Part shown: positions 26,444 through 35,382 of the stretch, in pieces | Position numbering within the stretch: the stretch's first letter is position 1 | How the letters are laid out: each line of letters opens with the position of its first letter | Assembly: GCA_039984715.1 (NCBI GenBank) | Contig: JBDWUA010000006.1 | Location: forward strand, 1 to 64,000 | Source: JABSSA01 sp039984715 | GTDB lineage: Bacteria > Pseudomonadota > Alphaproteobacteria > Rhodobacterales > Rhodobacteraceae | Direction: 5' to 3' | Length of the DNA: 64,000 bases | The notes under the pieces: generated by a model | What the model saw: only the letters and a program-made list of their open reading frames with translations | Databases searched by the model: none | Told to the model about the DNA's origin: nothing | Position numbers and translations under genes: made by a program

Positions 26444-26664
26444 TAGGAAACCAACTCCAAACAATTCGCCCTAGTCAAGGCTGCATCCGGGGCAAAATAA
26501 GCAGGGTAAAGACGATCCGAGAACACAAACCTCATACTCCGCCCCGTCTGTACAGAAATTGTCTGCGTCCAACAGCCGCCGTTCATTTGGATCTCGGTGA
26601 ATGCCGGGTTTGAGCCCAAGGAGTTTAATGCTGCGCGGTGTACAGATGTCTGGTTTCGGAAAAA

Positions 26665-27180
26665 CTATTTACCTACCTTACTCGAAACCATGGTCATGGC
26701 TGGGACAGCCTTGCCTGCAGATAGTTCGTGATCAACGTTTGCGATTGGAGAAAACCCCAGCGCTTGATAAAAAGCATCTGCCTCCGAACTGGACTTCAGG
26801 ACCACGACTGAGAACTGCCGCGCCGATGGTAAAAGGCGGCTGATCTCGTTGATCAACTTCCCGCCGATACCGCATCGCTTTTTCTCGGGCGAGACATACA
26901 TTCCCCAAATATACCCAACTCCGTGGCGTTCGGCTGCTATTGCTGTTCCGACCAGAAAATCACCTAGAGCGGAAGATCGCGATCCAACAGAGCTTTCAAC
27001 CGCTACCAAAGCTATTCCATCTGGAGCGAGCATCCCCAAATCTGGCCTGTCGAGCGAGGCAACCATTTCTTCGACCTGAACGGTTCCTATGGTTTTTGTA
27101 TACGTGTCACGCCAGCATCGCGCTAGATGCGAGCGGACCTCGTCATGATCAGTACTGTTTAGCTCACGGATAGTTAGCAT
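26665..27180 (-). CDS. GNAT-family N-acetyltransferase
   Basis: The 171-residue product has the GNAT fold: an N-terminal IRELNSTDHDEVRSHLARCW and the acetyl-CoA loop YVSPEKKRCGIGGKLINEI, with the R/Q-x-x-G-x-G/A-type motif as K-R-C-G-I-G. The C-terminal SSSEADAFYQALGFSPI is the standard end motif. Acceptor substrate is unknown. The gene stands alone on the minus strand. Confidence 0.85.
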   Translation of the reverse strand: MLTIRELNSTDHDEVRSHLARCWRDTYTKTIGTVQVEEMVASLDRPDLGMLAPDGIALVAVESSVGSRSSALGDFLVGTAIAAERHGVGYIWGMYVSPEKKRCGIGGKLINEISRLLPSARQFSVVVLKSSSEADAFYQALGFSPIANVDHELSAGKAVPAMTMVSSKVGK

Positions 27181-27391
27181 TTGGGGTCAGTATCATAGAT
27201 TGGCATCCTTAAAAAAGCCGACCTTCAAAAATTCTAAATGATCGGCAGCAACGTCCGCACAGCAGACACAGATTTTGAAACGGCCAACGCTCAGGCCAAA
27301 AGAAACCTTGTCAGAACCTAGATTCAAACTTCAACAGTTCGAATGGCAACGCTCCATCAATTTTGACCCCAACAACCCCGACAAGTCGTAG

Positions 27392-27409
27392 GGCGGGGTT
27401 CACCCCGCC
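27392..27409. repeat. GC-rich hairpin element
   Basis: GGCGGGG TTCA CCCCGCC forms a perfect 7-bp stem with a 4-base loop inside gtagggcggggttcaccccgccg. It lies in the long leader region of serS. There is no T-tract on either side, so it is more likely a REP-like repeat than a terminator. Confidence 0.5.
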
Positions 27410-27501
27410 GCCCCGGCCAACATCCTTGCGCCGCCGTCCAAATCCCTGCGGCATATCGCCCAAAATTAACCCCGCTTCACCCCCCAAACCACCCGAGACT
27501 C

Positions 27502-27590
27502 TGAAAGCCAGCTTTCACCCGCCAAAGCCAGCTTTGGGGTCAAACCCGCATAACCCCCCATCTTCGCCCCGATCTGAAAGCTGGCTTTCA
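27502..27590. repeat. Pair of inverted 16-bp arms upstream of serS
   Basis: TGAAAGCCAGCTTTCA at 27502-27517 has its exact reverse complement TGAAAGCTGGCTTTCA at 27575-27590, and each arm is itself nearly palindromic. Related words gccaaagccagctttgg (27521-27537) and ctgtctttca (27602) lie in and around. The DNA or RNA could form either one long stem or two local hairpins. The role is unknown. Confidence 0.75.
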
Positions 27591-27708
27591 CCGCCAAACG
27601 CTGTCTTTCACGCCCGCTCTGTGGCTCTGTGCGGCCATATGGCATCGCATTTGACCCGGTTAACGTGGCGTGCGCTGGTCCTGCTGCAATGTGCGTTCTA
27701 TAACCCCC

Positions 27709-27728
27709 CGAGTCGCAAAAGCGACTCG
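27709..27728 (+). promoter_or_regulatory. Stem-loop in the serS leader
   Basis: CGAGTCGC AAAA GCGACTCG is a perfect 8-bp stem with a 4-base loop, 28 bases before the serS ATG and 16 bases before its ribosome binding site. It could be a leader control element for serS. It lacks the U-tract of a terminator. Confidence 0.5.
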
Positions 27729-27756
27729 ATCAACAACGCATTCTTGGAGAAGACAG

Positions 27757-29049
27757 ATGCATGACATTCGTGCCATCCGGGACAACCCGGACGCCTTTGA
27801 CGCAGCCCTCGCCCGCCGTGGAGATGCGTCAATGTCATCCCAAATTCTCCAATTGGATCAAGCGCGTAGGGAAAAAATCCTTGCTGCCGAAACCGCACAA
27901 GCCGAGGCGAATAAAGCCGCCAAAGAGGTTGGTGCGGCCAAAGGGCGTGGGGACGAGGCTGAATTTCAGCGTCTTCGGGGCTTAGTCTCTGAAAAGAAAG
28001 CGGAAATTGGCGTCATGCAGGACGAGGCCAAAGCGCTGGACGCGCAATTGACCGATGTTCTGGCGCGTATTGCCAATGTGCTTGCCGATGATGTTCCAGA
28101 CGGTGCTGACGAAGACGAAAACGTCGAACTCAAACGCTGGGGTGATCCACGCAGTTTTGATTTTGAGGCGAAAGAACACTTTGAAATCAACGGTGTAGCT
28201 TCACTGATGGATTTCGAAACCGCCGCCAAAACCTCTGGCGCGCGCTTCGTGATGCTCAAAGGCAGCGTGGCAAAACTCCACCGTGCCTTGGCGCAGTTCA
28301 TGTTGGACACGCATACCGACAAAAATGGCCTGACCGAAGTGCAAAGCCCCGTCATCGTGCGGGACGAAGCCATGTATGGTACTGATAAGCTTCCCAAATT
28401 TGGTGAAGACAGTTATCGCCTTGATACCGACCAATGGCTGATCCCCACCTCCGAAGTGCCCCTGACCTATTCGGTTGCCGGCGACATTTTGGACGAAAGC
28501 GCCCTGCCCATCCGCATGGCGGCTCATACGCTGTGTTTCCGTTCCGAAGCCGGAAGTGCCGGACGTGACACCGCAGGCATGTTGCGCCAGCACCAATTCG
28601 AGAAAGTCGAAATGGTGTCCGTCACCCATCCCGACGCGTCAGAAGACGAACAAAAGCGGATGCTTGGCTGTGCCGAAGGTATTTTGGAAGCCCTTGATAT
28701 TCCTTACAGAACTCTGGTTCTATGTTCAGGGGATACCGGGTTCGGCGCGCGTCGCACCTTTGACATCGAAGCGTGGCTACCCGGTCAAAATACCTATCGC
28801 GAGGTCAGCTCTGTTTCGACTACAGGTGCTTTTCAAGCCCGCCGAATGAACGCCCGGTTCAAGCCCGCAGATGGGGGCAAGCCGCAGTTTGTGCACACCC
28901 TCAACGGGTCTGGTTTGGCCGTGGGCCGTTGCCTGATTGCCGTCCTTGAAAACGGTCAACAAGCGGACGGATCCGTGCACCTGCCCGCAGCACTCGGCCC
29001 CTACCTTGGTGGCAAATCAACGCTGAATTCCGACGGCACCCTGACCTGA
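27757..29049 (+). CDS. serS: Seryl-tRNA synthetase
   Basis: The 430-residue protein charges tRNA-Ser with serine. The first 110 residues form the long antiparallel coiled-coil arm that grips the tRNA (LDQARREKILAAETAQAEAN). The class II catalytic domain follows, with motif 2 FRSEAGSAGRDTAGMLRQHQ and motif 3 NGSGLAVGRCLIAVLE. The ATG at 27757 follows GGAG at 9 bases and begins the usual MHDIRAIRDNP. The gene has a leader of unusual structure and meets the DUF2235 gene tail to tail with no gap. Confidence 0.97.
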   Translation: MHDIRAIRDNPDAFDAALARRGDASMSSQILQLDQARREKILAAETAQAEANKAAKEVGAAKGRGDEAEFQRLRGLVSEKKAEIGVMQDEAKALDAQLTDVLARIANVLADDVPDGADEDENVELKRWGDPRSFDFEAKEHFEINGVASLMDFETAAKTSGARFVMLKGSVAKLHRALAQFMLDTHTDKNGLTEVQSPVIVRDEAMYGTDKLPKFGEDSYRLDTDQWLIPTSEVPLTYSVAGDILDESALPIRMAAHTLCFRSEAGSAGRDTAGMLRQHQFEKVEMVSVTHPDASEDEQKRMLGCAEGILEALDIPYRTLVLCSGDTGFGARRTFDIEAWLPGQNTYREVSSVSTTGAFQARRMNARFKPADGGKPQFVHTLNGSGLAVGRCLIAVLENGQQADGSVHLPAALGPYLGGKSTLNSDGTLT

Positions 29050-30159
29050 TCAGGTAAACCGACTAAAGAAACGCGCCAAACTGCCGGGACGATACGATGT
29101 GTCGTCCCGCAACCGGTCTTTGGTCGACTCGTGCAACTCAGCCTCAAGTGATGGTCCTTGGCGCCACCCCATCAAGTTTTGGGCGACTTCGTACAGACCA
29201 CCCGGATTGGTCAAACGCTCTGTCGTTGTGTTGTGATCCGCACCATCCGTCGTCGGATGTACACCAGACCGGAACCGCAAATCGGGCGCCCCTTCAGCGA
29301 CCCAAGCTAGCGTGTATTTGGACAAGCCATCCAATTCCGCACTGCCCCCCACGATGGCATGATCGCCGACAAACCACTTTTCCTGATAGGGCGCTTGACC
29401 GTCCGCTGCATTGGCCCCTTGGTTCAAATCAGACACGTTGTGCCACAAGGACGGGACAAAGAATTTGCGTTGTTCGTCAGACGCAACCGCATGGCGCGCG
29501 GACTTCACAAGGCTCGACAATTCCATATCGTGAAATTGGTATTGCGCGTTCCAAAGCGTGGCCACAAAACCAAAAACCGCTTTGGGAATACCACGTGCGC
29601 CAACAGTGTCCCACACCCCGACATATGCCAAATTGACGATGGGAACTGGGTTCGGTCGGTTCCGATTTTCAGCATCCGACGTCGCGAAATTCGGTGACAT
29701 TTCAATACGTTTGCGTTGAATCTTGTCACTGTCTGGACGGTTGCGATCACCGGTTTTTCGGTACAGGCGAAAGGCTTTTCGGATGGCACGCGGGGTCGTG
29801 TCTTGGATGATCCCGCATTTTCGGATCATTCCCGCGACAGATCGGGCTGTAAACGCGCCGCGCGAAAACCCGAAGAGGTATATTTCGTCATCTTTTTCAT
29901 AGTTTTCGGCAATGAATTTGTAAGCCGATTTTACTTTTGTGCCCAGTCCAAGACCTGTTGCACCGCCAATATATTTGTTGATGCCGCGCACCAGAAAATT
30001 GTCGAATTGCTTTTCGTCATTGACCCCAACACCTGAAAAATAAGCGACTTTTTGATCGTCGCCAGTGTCCAAAGCCAATGCAAGTTCAACCAAATGCGTG
30101 GTATCTTTTATGTCCGGGGAATTCCAAGTCCCGTCGCACAGAACAACAATGCGTTTCAT
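29050..30159 (-). CDS. DUF2235 alpha/beta-hydrolase (Tle1-like phospholipase domain)
   Basis: The 369-residue product begins MKRIVVLCDGTWNSPDIKDT and contains GATGLGLGTKVKSAYKFI and the nucleophile elbow LFGFSRGAFTARSVAGMI (GxSxG). These are the landmarks of DUF2235, the domain of type VI secretion phospholipase effectors but also of many stand-alone intracellular hydrolases. No T6SS gene lies nearby and no transmembrane segment is seen, so I favour a stand-alone hydrolase. GGGGGC before the ATG at 30159 decides the start over 30183. Confidence 0.85.
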   Translation of the reverse strand: MKRIVVLCDGTWNSPDIKDTTHLVELALALDTGDDQKVAYFSGVGVNDEKQFDNFLVRGINKYIGGATGLGLGTKVKSAYKFIAENYEKDDEIYLFGFSRGAFTARSVAGMIRKCGIIQDTTPRAIRKAFRLYRKTGDRNRPDSDKIQRKRIEMSPNFATSDAENRNRPNPVPIVNLAYVGVWDTVGARGIPKAVFGFVATLWNAQYQFHDMELSSLVKSARHAVASDEQRKFFVPSLWHNVSDLNQGANAADGQAPYQEKWFVGDHAIVGGSAELDGLSKYTLAWVAEGAPDLRFRSGVHPTTDGADHNTTTERLTNPGGLYEVAQNLMGWRQGPSLEAELHESTKDRLRDDTSYRPGSLARFFSRFT

Positions 30160-30235
30160 TTTGCCCCCAATAATTTTCCACAACTATAGGGCGCAGAGTA
30201 CGCAGTGTAAGCCCATCGGTAAAGACGCCTGTAGG

Positions 30236-31669
30236 TCAGGATTTCCGGGCTTTTATTTTCTTGAGATGTTTTCCAAGCGCACCGGGGTTCTTTTCACGAC
30301 GCCCTTTATAGGGGTTTTTATCCCCCTGTCCGCGCATATTCAGACGAATGGGCGTGCCCGGCATATCAAAGCTGTCGCGCAATCCACCGACCAGATACCG
30401 CGAATAACTTTCGGGCAACTTTTCTGGAAGGCTACACATCACAACAAATCCGGGCGGACGCGTCTTGGCTTGGGTCATATACCGCAGTTTGATGCGTCTG
30501 CCTTGGGGTGCTGGTGGCGGATGTGCTTCGACCATGCCTTGCAGCCACCGGTTCAGCGTCGCAGTGGGCACACGGCGGTTCCACACATCATGTACGCGCA
30601 CAATCGCTTCGTGCAGACGGTCCAACCCCCTGCCCGTTTTGGCAGAAACGGTAATCAGGGGCGCGCCCCTTAGCTGAGGAAGCAAGCGATTGAACGCCTC
30701 TTTCAATCCAGAAAGCTTGGCCTGTTTGTCGTCTTCAAGGTCCCATTTGTTGACGGCGACAACCACAGCGCGGCCTTCGCGTTCGGCCAAATCGGCGATC
30801 CGCAAATCTTGTTGTTCAAAGGGAATGGCTGCATCCAGCAGTACCACGACTACTTCGGCAAATTTGACCGCCCGCAATCCATCAGAAACGCTTAATTTCT
30901 CAAGCTTTTCCTGAACTTTGGCCTTTTTGCGCATACCTGCCGTGTCAAACAGACGCATCGGTGTGCCGTCCCATTCGATGGGCAAAGAAATCGAATCGCG
31001 CGTGATGCCAGCCTCAGGACCAGTCAAAAGGCGGTCTTCGCCGATGATGCGATTGATTAAAGTCGACTTGCCCGCATTGGGTCGGCCAACCACGGCAACT
31101 TGCATCGGTTTTTCTTGGGATGGTGCGTCATCGACATCGACGTCAACATCCGGGTCTTCCGTTTCCACATCAAACTGATCAGCGATTGGCTGCAACACTG
31201 AATAAAGGTCGTTCAGACCTTCACCATGTTCCGCACTAAGACGAATAGGTTCGCCCAATCCTAAACTGAAGGCTTCGATCACACCGGCATCCGCCGCAGA
31301 CCCTTCGCCTTTGTTGGCCGCCAGCACAACGACATCCGCACGTTTGCGCAAGATTTCCGCGAACACTTCGTCCGTTGGGGTCACCCCTGCGCGCGCATCG
31401 ATCATGAACAGACAGACATCGGCCATGTCGACCGCACGTTCAGTCAAACGACGCATGCGGCCTTCAAGGCTATCATCTGTCGCCTCTTCCAAGCCTGCGG
31501 TATCGATGACCGTAAAACGCAAGTCGGCCAAACGTGCCGCGCCTTCGCGCAGGTCACGCGTTACGCCGGGTTGGTCATCAACCAAAGCCAGACGTTTGCC
31601 GACAAGGCGGTTAAAAAGGGTCGATTTGCCCACATTGGGCCGCCCGACAATAGCGAGAGTGAAAGACAT
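30236..31669 (-). CDS. der: Ribosome-assembly GTPase Der (EngA)
   Basis: The 477-residue protein has the tandem GTPase domains unique to Der. The first P-loop is GRPNVGKSTLFNRLVG with NKGEG in place of the usual NKxD. The second P-loop is GRPNAGKSTLINRIIG with NKWDLE. The C-terminal KH-like domain contains RRVPTATLNRWLQGMVEAHP. It acts in 50S subunit maturation. The start at 31669 begins directly before the first P-loop strand; the upstream in-frame start adds residues foreign to the family. It lies 51 bp after bamB on the same strand. Confidence 0.96.
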   Translation of the reverse strand: MSFTLAIVGRPNVGKSTLFNRLVGKRLALVDDQPGVTRDLREGAARLADLRFTVIDTAGLEEATDDSLEGRMRRLTERAVDMADVCLFMIDARAGVTPTDEVFAEILRKRADVVVLAANKGEGSAADAGVIEAFSLGLGEPIRLSAEHGEGLNDLYSVLQPIADQFDVETEDPDVDVDVDDAPSQEKPMQVAVVGRPNAGKSTLINRIIGEDRLLTGPEAGITRDSISLPIEWDGTPMRLFDTAGMRKKAKVQEKLEKLSVSDGLRAVKFAEVVVVLLDAAIPFEQQDLRIADLAEREGRAVVVAVNKWDLEDDKQAKLSGLKEAFNRLLPQLRGAPLITVSAKTGRGLDRLHEAIVRVHDVWNRRVPTATLNRWLQGMVEAHPPPAPQGRRIKLRYMTQAKTRPPGFVVMCSLPEKLPESYSRYLVGGLRDSFDMPGTPIRLNMRGQGDKNPYKGRREKNPGALGKHLKKIKARKS

Positions 31670-31720
31670 GATCGACTCGTGGCCGTTGCAACAAGTTCGG
31701 GCCAATAGCAGAGCTTTGGC

Positions 31721-33082
31721 CTAACGGAAAGCGTGCAATTGCCCTTTGCGACCGACAACGTACAGAGTTTGCCCTGCAACCACCGGCCGCGTTGTCGCAC
31801 CGTCAGGAATTTCAGTTGTTCCGATCAAGCTGCCATCGTCTGGATTGAAGCTGCGCAAAACACCGTCGTTTGATGCAACAACAAGACGCCCACCCGCAAG
31901 AATTGGTCCGTGATGGGCAAACACCTCAGTTGCTTTGCGTGGCTTCGGTTTCACGAAATTTGGCAATGCCTCGCTCCAGATGACGTCGCCGGTTGCCCCA
32001 TCAAGGCGCAGCAATTCATTGCGATCACTGACCAAAAAGACGGATCCACCAACCGGCAAGACTGGGCTTATTGCGCCTTCACGCGCGGTCCACACGCGTG
32101 CACCGCTGTTCGCGTCAATCGCAACTGTGCGTCCTGCTTGGCTGCCAGCGTAAAGGATATTGCCAGCCACAACTGGTGCGCCCGTTACATCGTCAATTTT
32201 GGAAAGCGACCGCCCTTTGCGTTCGCCCAAAACGGAACTGTCCCAGCGAAGCAAACCGCCCCGGCGAAATACAGCCTGCAATTCACCTGTGCCAAAGGAA
32301 AAGACCACAAGATCGCCGGCCAAAACGGGTGCAGGTGCGCCCAGCACATTCGTCACCGAATCTGCGGCACCGATTTGCCACGCGACACGTCCTGTGTCTG
32401 CTTCGATGGCCCAACCTGAATTGTCGCCCGCAGTTACATAGACCAGATTGTCATGCACCAGCGGCGCACCAGAGGCCGTCGCGTCCAAATCTTGTTCCCA
32501 AATGGGTTCGCCCGTTGTCGCATCAAGGGCAACGACGCGGCCAAATCCAGATGTTACAAATAATGTGTTGTCCTGCACGGCAAGACCACCGCCTGTTGCA
32601 TCGCCGTCATTGTCACGTCCCGGGCGGACATCACGTGTCCACGCGACGGCTCCATTTACAGTGACCGCGGTGACTTGTGTCTTTGCATCCAGCGTATAAA
32701 TCAGACCGTCGCCAACAACCGGATCAGCAGTAATACGTTCTTTGCGACCATCACCGGCCCCAATATTCACCGACCAAACGCGCGTCAGCGCATCCCCCAA
32801 TGACGGGTGATCTGTGCGGTATTCAGGGCTTCCCGAAAATTGTCTGGCCGTTGCGTTCACTGTTTGCGCAGGCAATGCAATGGCCGCCGCAATGCTCTCT
32901 TGCGCGTCCGCTGCGGCTTCTTTGTCTGCCACCAGACGGTTGCTAAGTACGCTGTCAATCGACTCTCTTTTGCCGGGAAGAACTTCTTCCCGCTCAGAAC
33001 AGCCTGCCAAACCAATTGTGGCACATAGTGCAAATAGCCCAAGCATTTTGCTCATGGGTCGCTCGTCAGTTGCGATCGTCAT
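31721..33082 (-). CDS. bamB: BamB-like outer membrane assembly lipoprotein (beta-propeller)
   Basis: The product is 453 residues (444 if the ATG at 33055 is used). It has a lipoprotein signal (FALCATIGLAGC) with Cys as the lipidation site, then a PQQ-type eight-bladed beta-propeller with repeats such as VVALDATTGEPIWEQDL and TVAIDANSGARVWTA. BamB is a subunit of the BAM complex that inserts beta-barrel proteins. The position between the YfgM-like gene and der on the same strand is the standard arrangement. Confidence 0.9.
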   Translation of the reverse strand: MTIATDERPMSKMLGLFALCATIGLAGCSEREEVLPGKRESIDSVLSNRLVADKEAAADAQESIAAAIALPAQTVNATARQFSGSPEYRTDHPSLGDALTRVWSVNIGAGDGRKERITADPVVGDGLIYTLDAKTQVTAVTVNGAVAWTRDVRPGRDNDGDATGGGLAVQDNTLFVTSGFGRVVALDATTGEPIWEQDLDATASGAPLVHDNLVYVTAGDNSGWAIEADTGRVAWQIGAADSVTNVLGAPAPVLAGDLVVFSFGTGELQAVFRRGGLLRWDSSVLGERKGRSLSKIDDVTGAPVVAGNILYAGSQAGRTVAIDANSGARVWTAREGAISPVLPVGGSVFLVSDRNELLRLDGATGDVIWSEALPNFVKPKPRKATEVFAHHGPILAGGRLVVASNDGVLRSFNPDDGSLIGTTEIPDGATTRPVVAGQTLYVVGRKGQLHAFR

Positions 33083-33113
33083 TCTTTAGTCTGCCCCACC
33101 TTACGCGCTTGGC

Positions 33114-33791
33114 TTAGTTTCCTGTGCCAGCCCCGAAGGCCAGCTCCGGTTCCCCGCCTAACGCTACAATCACCTGTACCGCTCTTTGTTGCAAGTCCGG
33201 CGTCGCTTCGGCATCTTCAAGCAATCGCTGAAAGCGTTCAATCGCGGCGTCTTTCTCGCCTGTCTCGATCTCGATCAGCGCGATTTGCTCTTCTGCCAAT
33301 ACACGAATGGCACTGCCTGGCTGCGACAATGCTTCGAAACCTGCGCGTCGTTCATCCGCAGGAACAGCGTCGCCCCCGCCAGACAAACTTTTGAAGCTTG
33401 CGATCTGACGATAAACGATCGGCAAATCCGCGTTATCTTCGATAACTTTCAAGGTCTGAAGGCCCGCCTCAACGTTTCCTTCATCCATTTGGGCCGCTGC
33501 CAAAAGGAAATCACGCAATGCTGTTGCGGTCGAACTGCCCGACTCGATTGCCGCTAAAGATTCGATGCGTTCAGCCGCGCTGTCTTGTTCCAATGCGTTC
33601 AACATCGCATCCCCAAGTGCCTGAGCTTGCGCACGTTCTTGACTAGATTGCCATGTTTGCCACGCAGTGCCGCCAACAACCAATAGGATGAAAAGAGCGC
33701 CAATCCAGCCATAGCGGCGCAAATACCCATAAAGCTTGTCGCGTCGAACCTCTTCTGTGACTTCTTCGATAAAGCCGTCGGTGTCGCTCAT
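33114..33791 (-). CDS. YfgM-like TPR membrane protein
   Basis: The 225-residue product has a short cytoplasmic N-terminus (EEVTEEVRRDKLYGYLRRYG), one transmembrane helix at about 28-44, and a periplasmic helical repeat domain of the TPR_21 type. YfgM proteins attach to SecYEG and periplasmic chaperones. It is the first gene of the YfgM-bamB-der transcript; bamB begins 31 bp downstream. Confidence 0.87.
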   Translation of the reverse strand: MSDTDGFIEEVTEEVRRDKLYGYLRRYGWIGALFILLVVGGTAWQTWQSSQERAQAQALGDAMLNALEQDSAAERIESLAAIESGSSTATALRDFLLAAAQMDEGNVEAGLQTLKVIEDNADLPIVYRQIASFKSLSGGGDAVPADERRAGFEALSQPGSAIRVLAEEQIALIEIETGEKDAAIERFQRLLEDAEATPDLQQRAVQVIVALGGEPELAFGAGTGN

Positions 33792-33989
33792 CTTTGCGCC
33801 CTAATCTGATCCGCGCCCATAGGAACGCGTGTGTTTCTGCAATCAGGCCAGAGACCTGCAACTTTCTGACGCACCTTTTAGCCCGCGAATGCGCCAGAGC
33901 CAAGGGTGTCAAAGCACAAGGGGACGTAAATCCTGCGTCTTTACCTCCGCGTCACTTTGGCCGTATTGAAAACAAAACTAAAAATAAAT

Positions 33990-34008
33990 AAACTGAACTG
34001 GTTAGTTT
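33990..34008. promoter_or_regulatory. Imperfect palindrome, probable repressor operator for the RND efflux operon
   Basis: AAACTGAACTGGTTAGTTT has half sites AAACTgAaC and its imperfect mirror GgTtAGTTT around a central T. It lies 73-91 bases before the adaptor ATG in an otherwise gene-free 290-bp gap. The spacing and shape fit a TetR/AcrR-type operator. No regulator gene lies next to the operon in this window. Confidence 0.5.
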
Positions 34009-34080
34009 AGCGATTTGCCACCCTATATCATAGGCAGGACTAACCCCGATTTCGGGCCATAACATACCGAGGACAGAACT

Positions 34081-35382
34081 ATGCGGATCGTTCCCGTGTT
34101 GATGGCGGCAGGTGTCGCTGTTCTATTGTATTTTGTAATTATTGATCGTGACACGTTTATTTCCTTTGTCAAAAGCATACAGGGCGCGCCTCCTGTTGGT
34201 GCCGAAGATACTGAATCAATCGACACGACGAAGGCATCCGCGACGCCGGAACCTGCTGTTGATGACTTGATTAAGGTCGTTGCGCTCAAAAGTTTTGCCC
34301 GCCAAATCGACAGCGCGGTTGTCCTAAGAGGGCAAACCGAAGCAGCGCGACAGGTGGATGTACGTGCGGAAACCGCTGCAACAGTGACTTCGGAACCGTT
34401 GCGTAAAGGGTCTTTTGTCAAGGCAGGCACGCTGTTGTGCGAATTGGATCCGGGCACGCGACGCGCAATTTTGGCAGAATCCCAAGCCCGCCAGAACGAA
34501 ATGGAAGCACGCGCATTGGAAGCGGAAAGCCGCGTTCCAGAATCACAGGCCCGCGTGATCGAGGCACAAGCCTTTCTGGACGAAGCGATGGTCAATCAAA
34601 ACGCCGCTCAACGCCTAAGCCAAGACGGCTATGCTTCTGAAACGCGGGTGAAGAACGCCGATGCGGCGGTTGCAGCCGCTAAAGCATCTGTCGAAGCGGC
34701 CCGGTCCGGATTAACGGCTGCCGAATCTGGCATTCGATCTGCGGCGGCTGCAATTGAAAGCGCGGCAGCTGGTGTCGCTGCGGCTGAAAAGGAAATTGAA
34801 CGCCTTAAAATTCGCGCGCCGTTTGATGGATTGTTGGAAAGCGACACATCCGAGTTGGGAAGCCTGCTGCAAGCGGGTGGCCTATGCGCAACAGTTATTC
34901 AATTGGATCCAATCAAATTGGTCGCGTTTGTACCTGAAACAGAAGTGAACCGCATTTCCTTGGGTGCGATGTCGGGTGCACGTTTGGCCGCAGGCGGCAA
35001 TGATGTCGCTGGAAAAGTAACGTTTCTGTCGCGGTCCGCGGACACAACAACGCGTACCTTCCGCGTTGAAATCGAAGTTCCCAATACTGATCTGGCGATT
35101 CGCGATGGTCAAACCGCGGAAATCTTGATCGCCGCAGAGGGTGCAAAGGCGCATCTGGTACCGTCATCTGCGATGACGTTGGATGATGCGGGAACACTGG
35201 GTCTCCGGATTGTGGATGACGCTGGTGTCGTGGCCTTTAACCCGGTCTCTGTGGTGCGTGATACGCCACAAGGTGTGTGGCTGGCTGGCTTGCCAGATAT
35301 CGCCAATGTTATTGTCGTCGGGCAAGAATACGTCCGTGCAGGTGTCAAAACCGCGCCTACCTTTAAGGAGGCCACGCAATGA
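34081..35382 (+). CDS. RND efflux periplasmic adaptor (HlyD/AcrA family)
   Basis: The 433-residue protein has an N-terminal anchor (about residues 5-20), then a lipoyl-like half (VDVRAETAATVTSEPLRKGS), and a long Ala/Glu-rich coiled coil (residues 130-240). The second lipoyl half (IRAPFDGLLESD) and beta-barrel and membrane-proximal domains follow. It links an inner-membrane RND pump to an outer-membrane channel. GAGG lies 7 bases before the ATG. Its end overlaps the pump gene by 4 bases (ATGA). No TolC-type channel gene is present in the cluster. Confidence 0.92.
   Translation: MRIVPVLMAAGVAVLLYFVIIDRDTFISFVKSIQGAPPVGAEDTESIDTTKASATPEPAVDDLIKVVALKSFARQIDSAVVLRGQTEAARQVDVRAETAATVTSEPLRKGSFVKAGTLLCELDPGTRRAILAESQARQNEMEARALEAESRVPESQARVIEAQAFLDEAMVNQNAAQRLSQDGYASETRVKNADAAVAAAKASVEAARSGLTAAESGIRSAAAAIESAAAGVAAAEKEIERLKIRAPFDGLLESDTSELGSLLQAGGLCATVIQLDPIKLVAFVPETEVNRISLGAMSGARLAAGGNDVAGKVTFLSRSADTTTRTFRVEIEVPNTDLAIRDGQTAEILIAAEGAKAHLVPSSAMTLDDAGTLGLRIVDDAGVVAFNPVSVVRDTPQGVWLAGLPDIANVIVVGQEYVRAGVKTAPTFKEATQ

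Noticed and set aside
29050..30159. DUF2235 protein as a type VI secretion effector
   Set aside because: There are no T6SS structural, immunity or VgrG genes nearby, and the family is widespread outside such systems.
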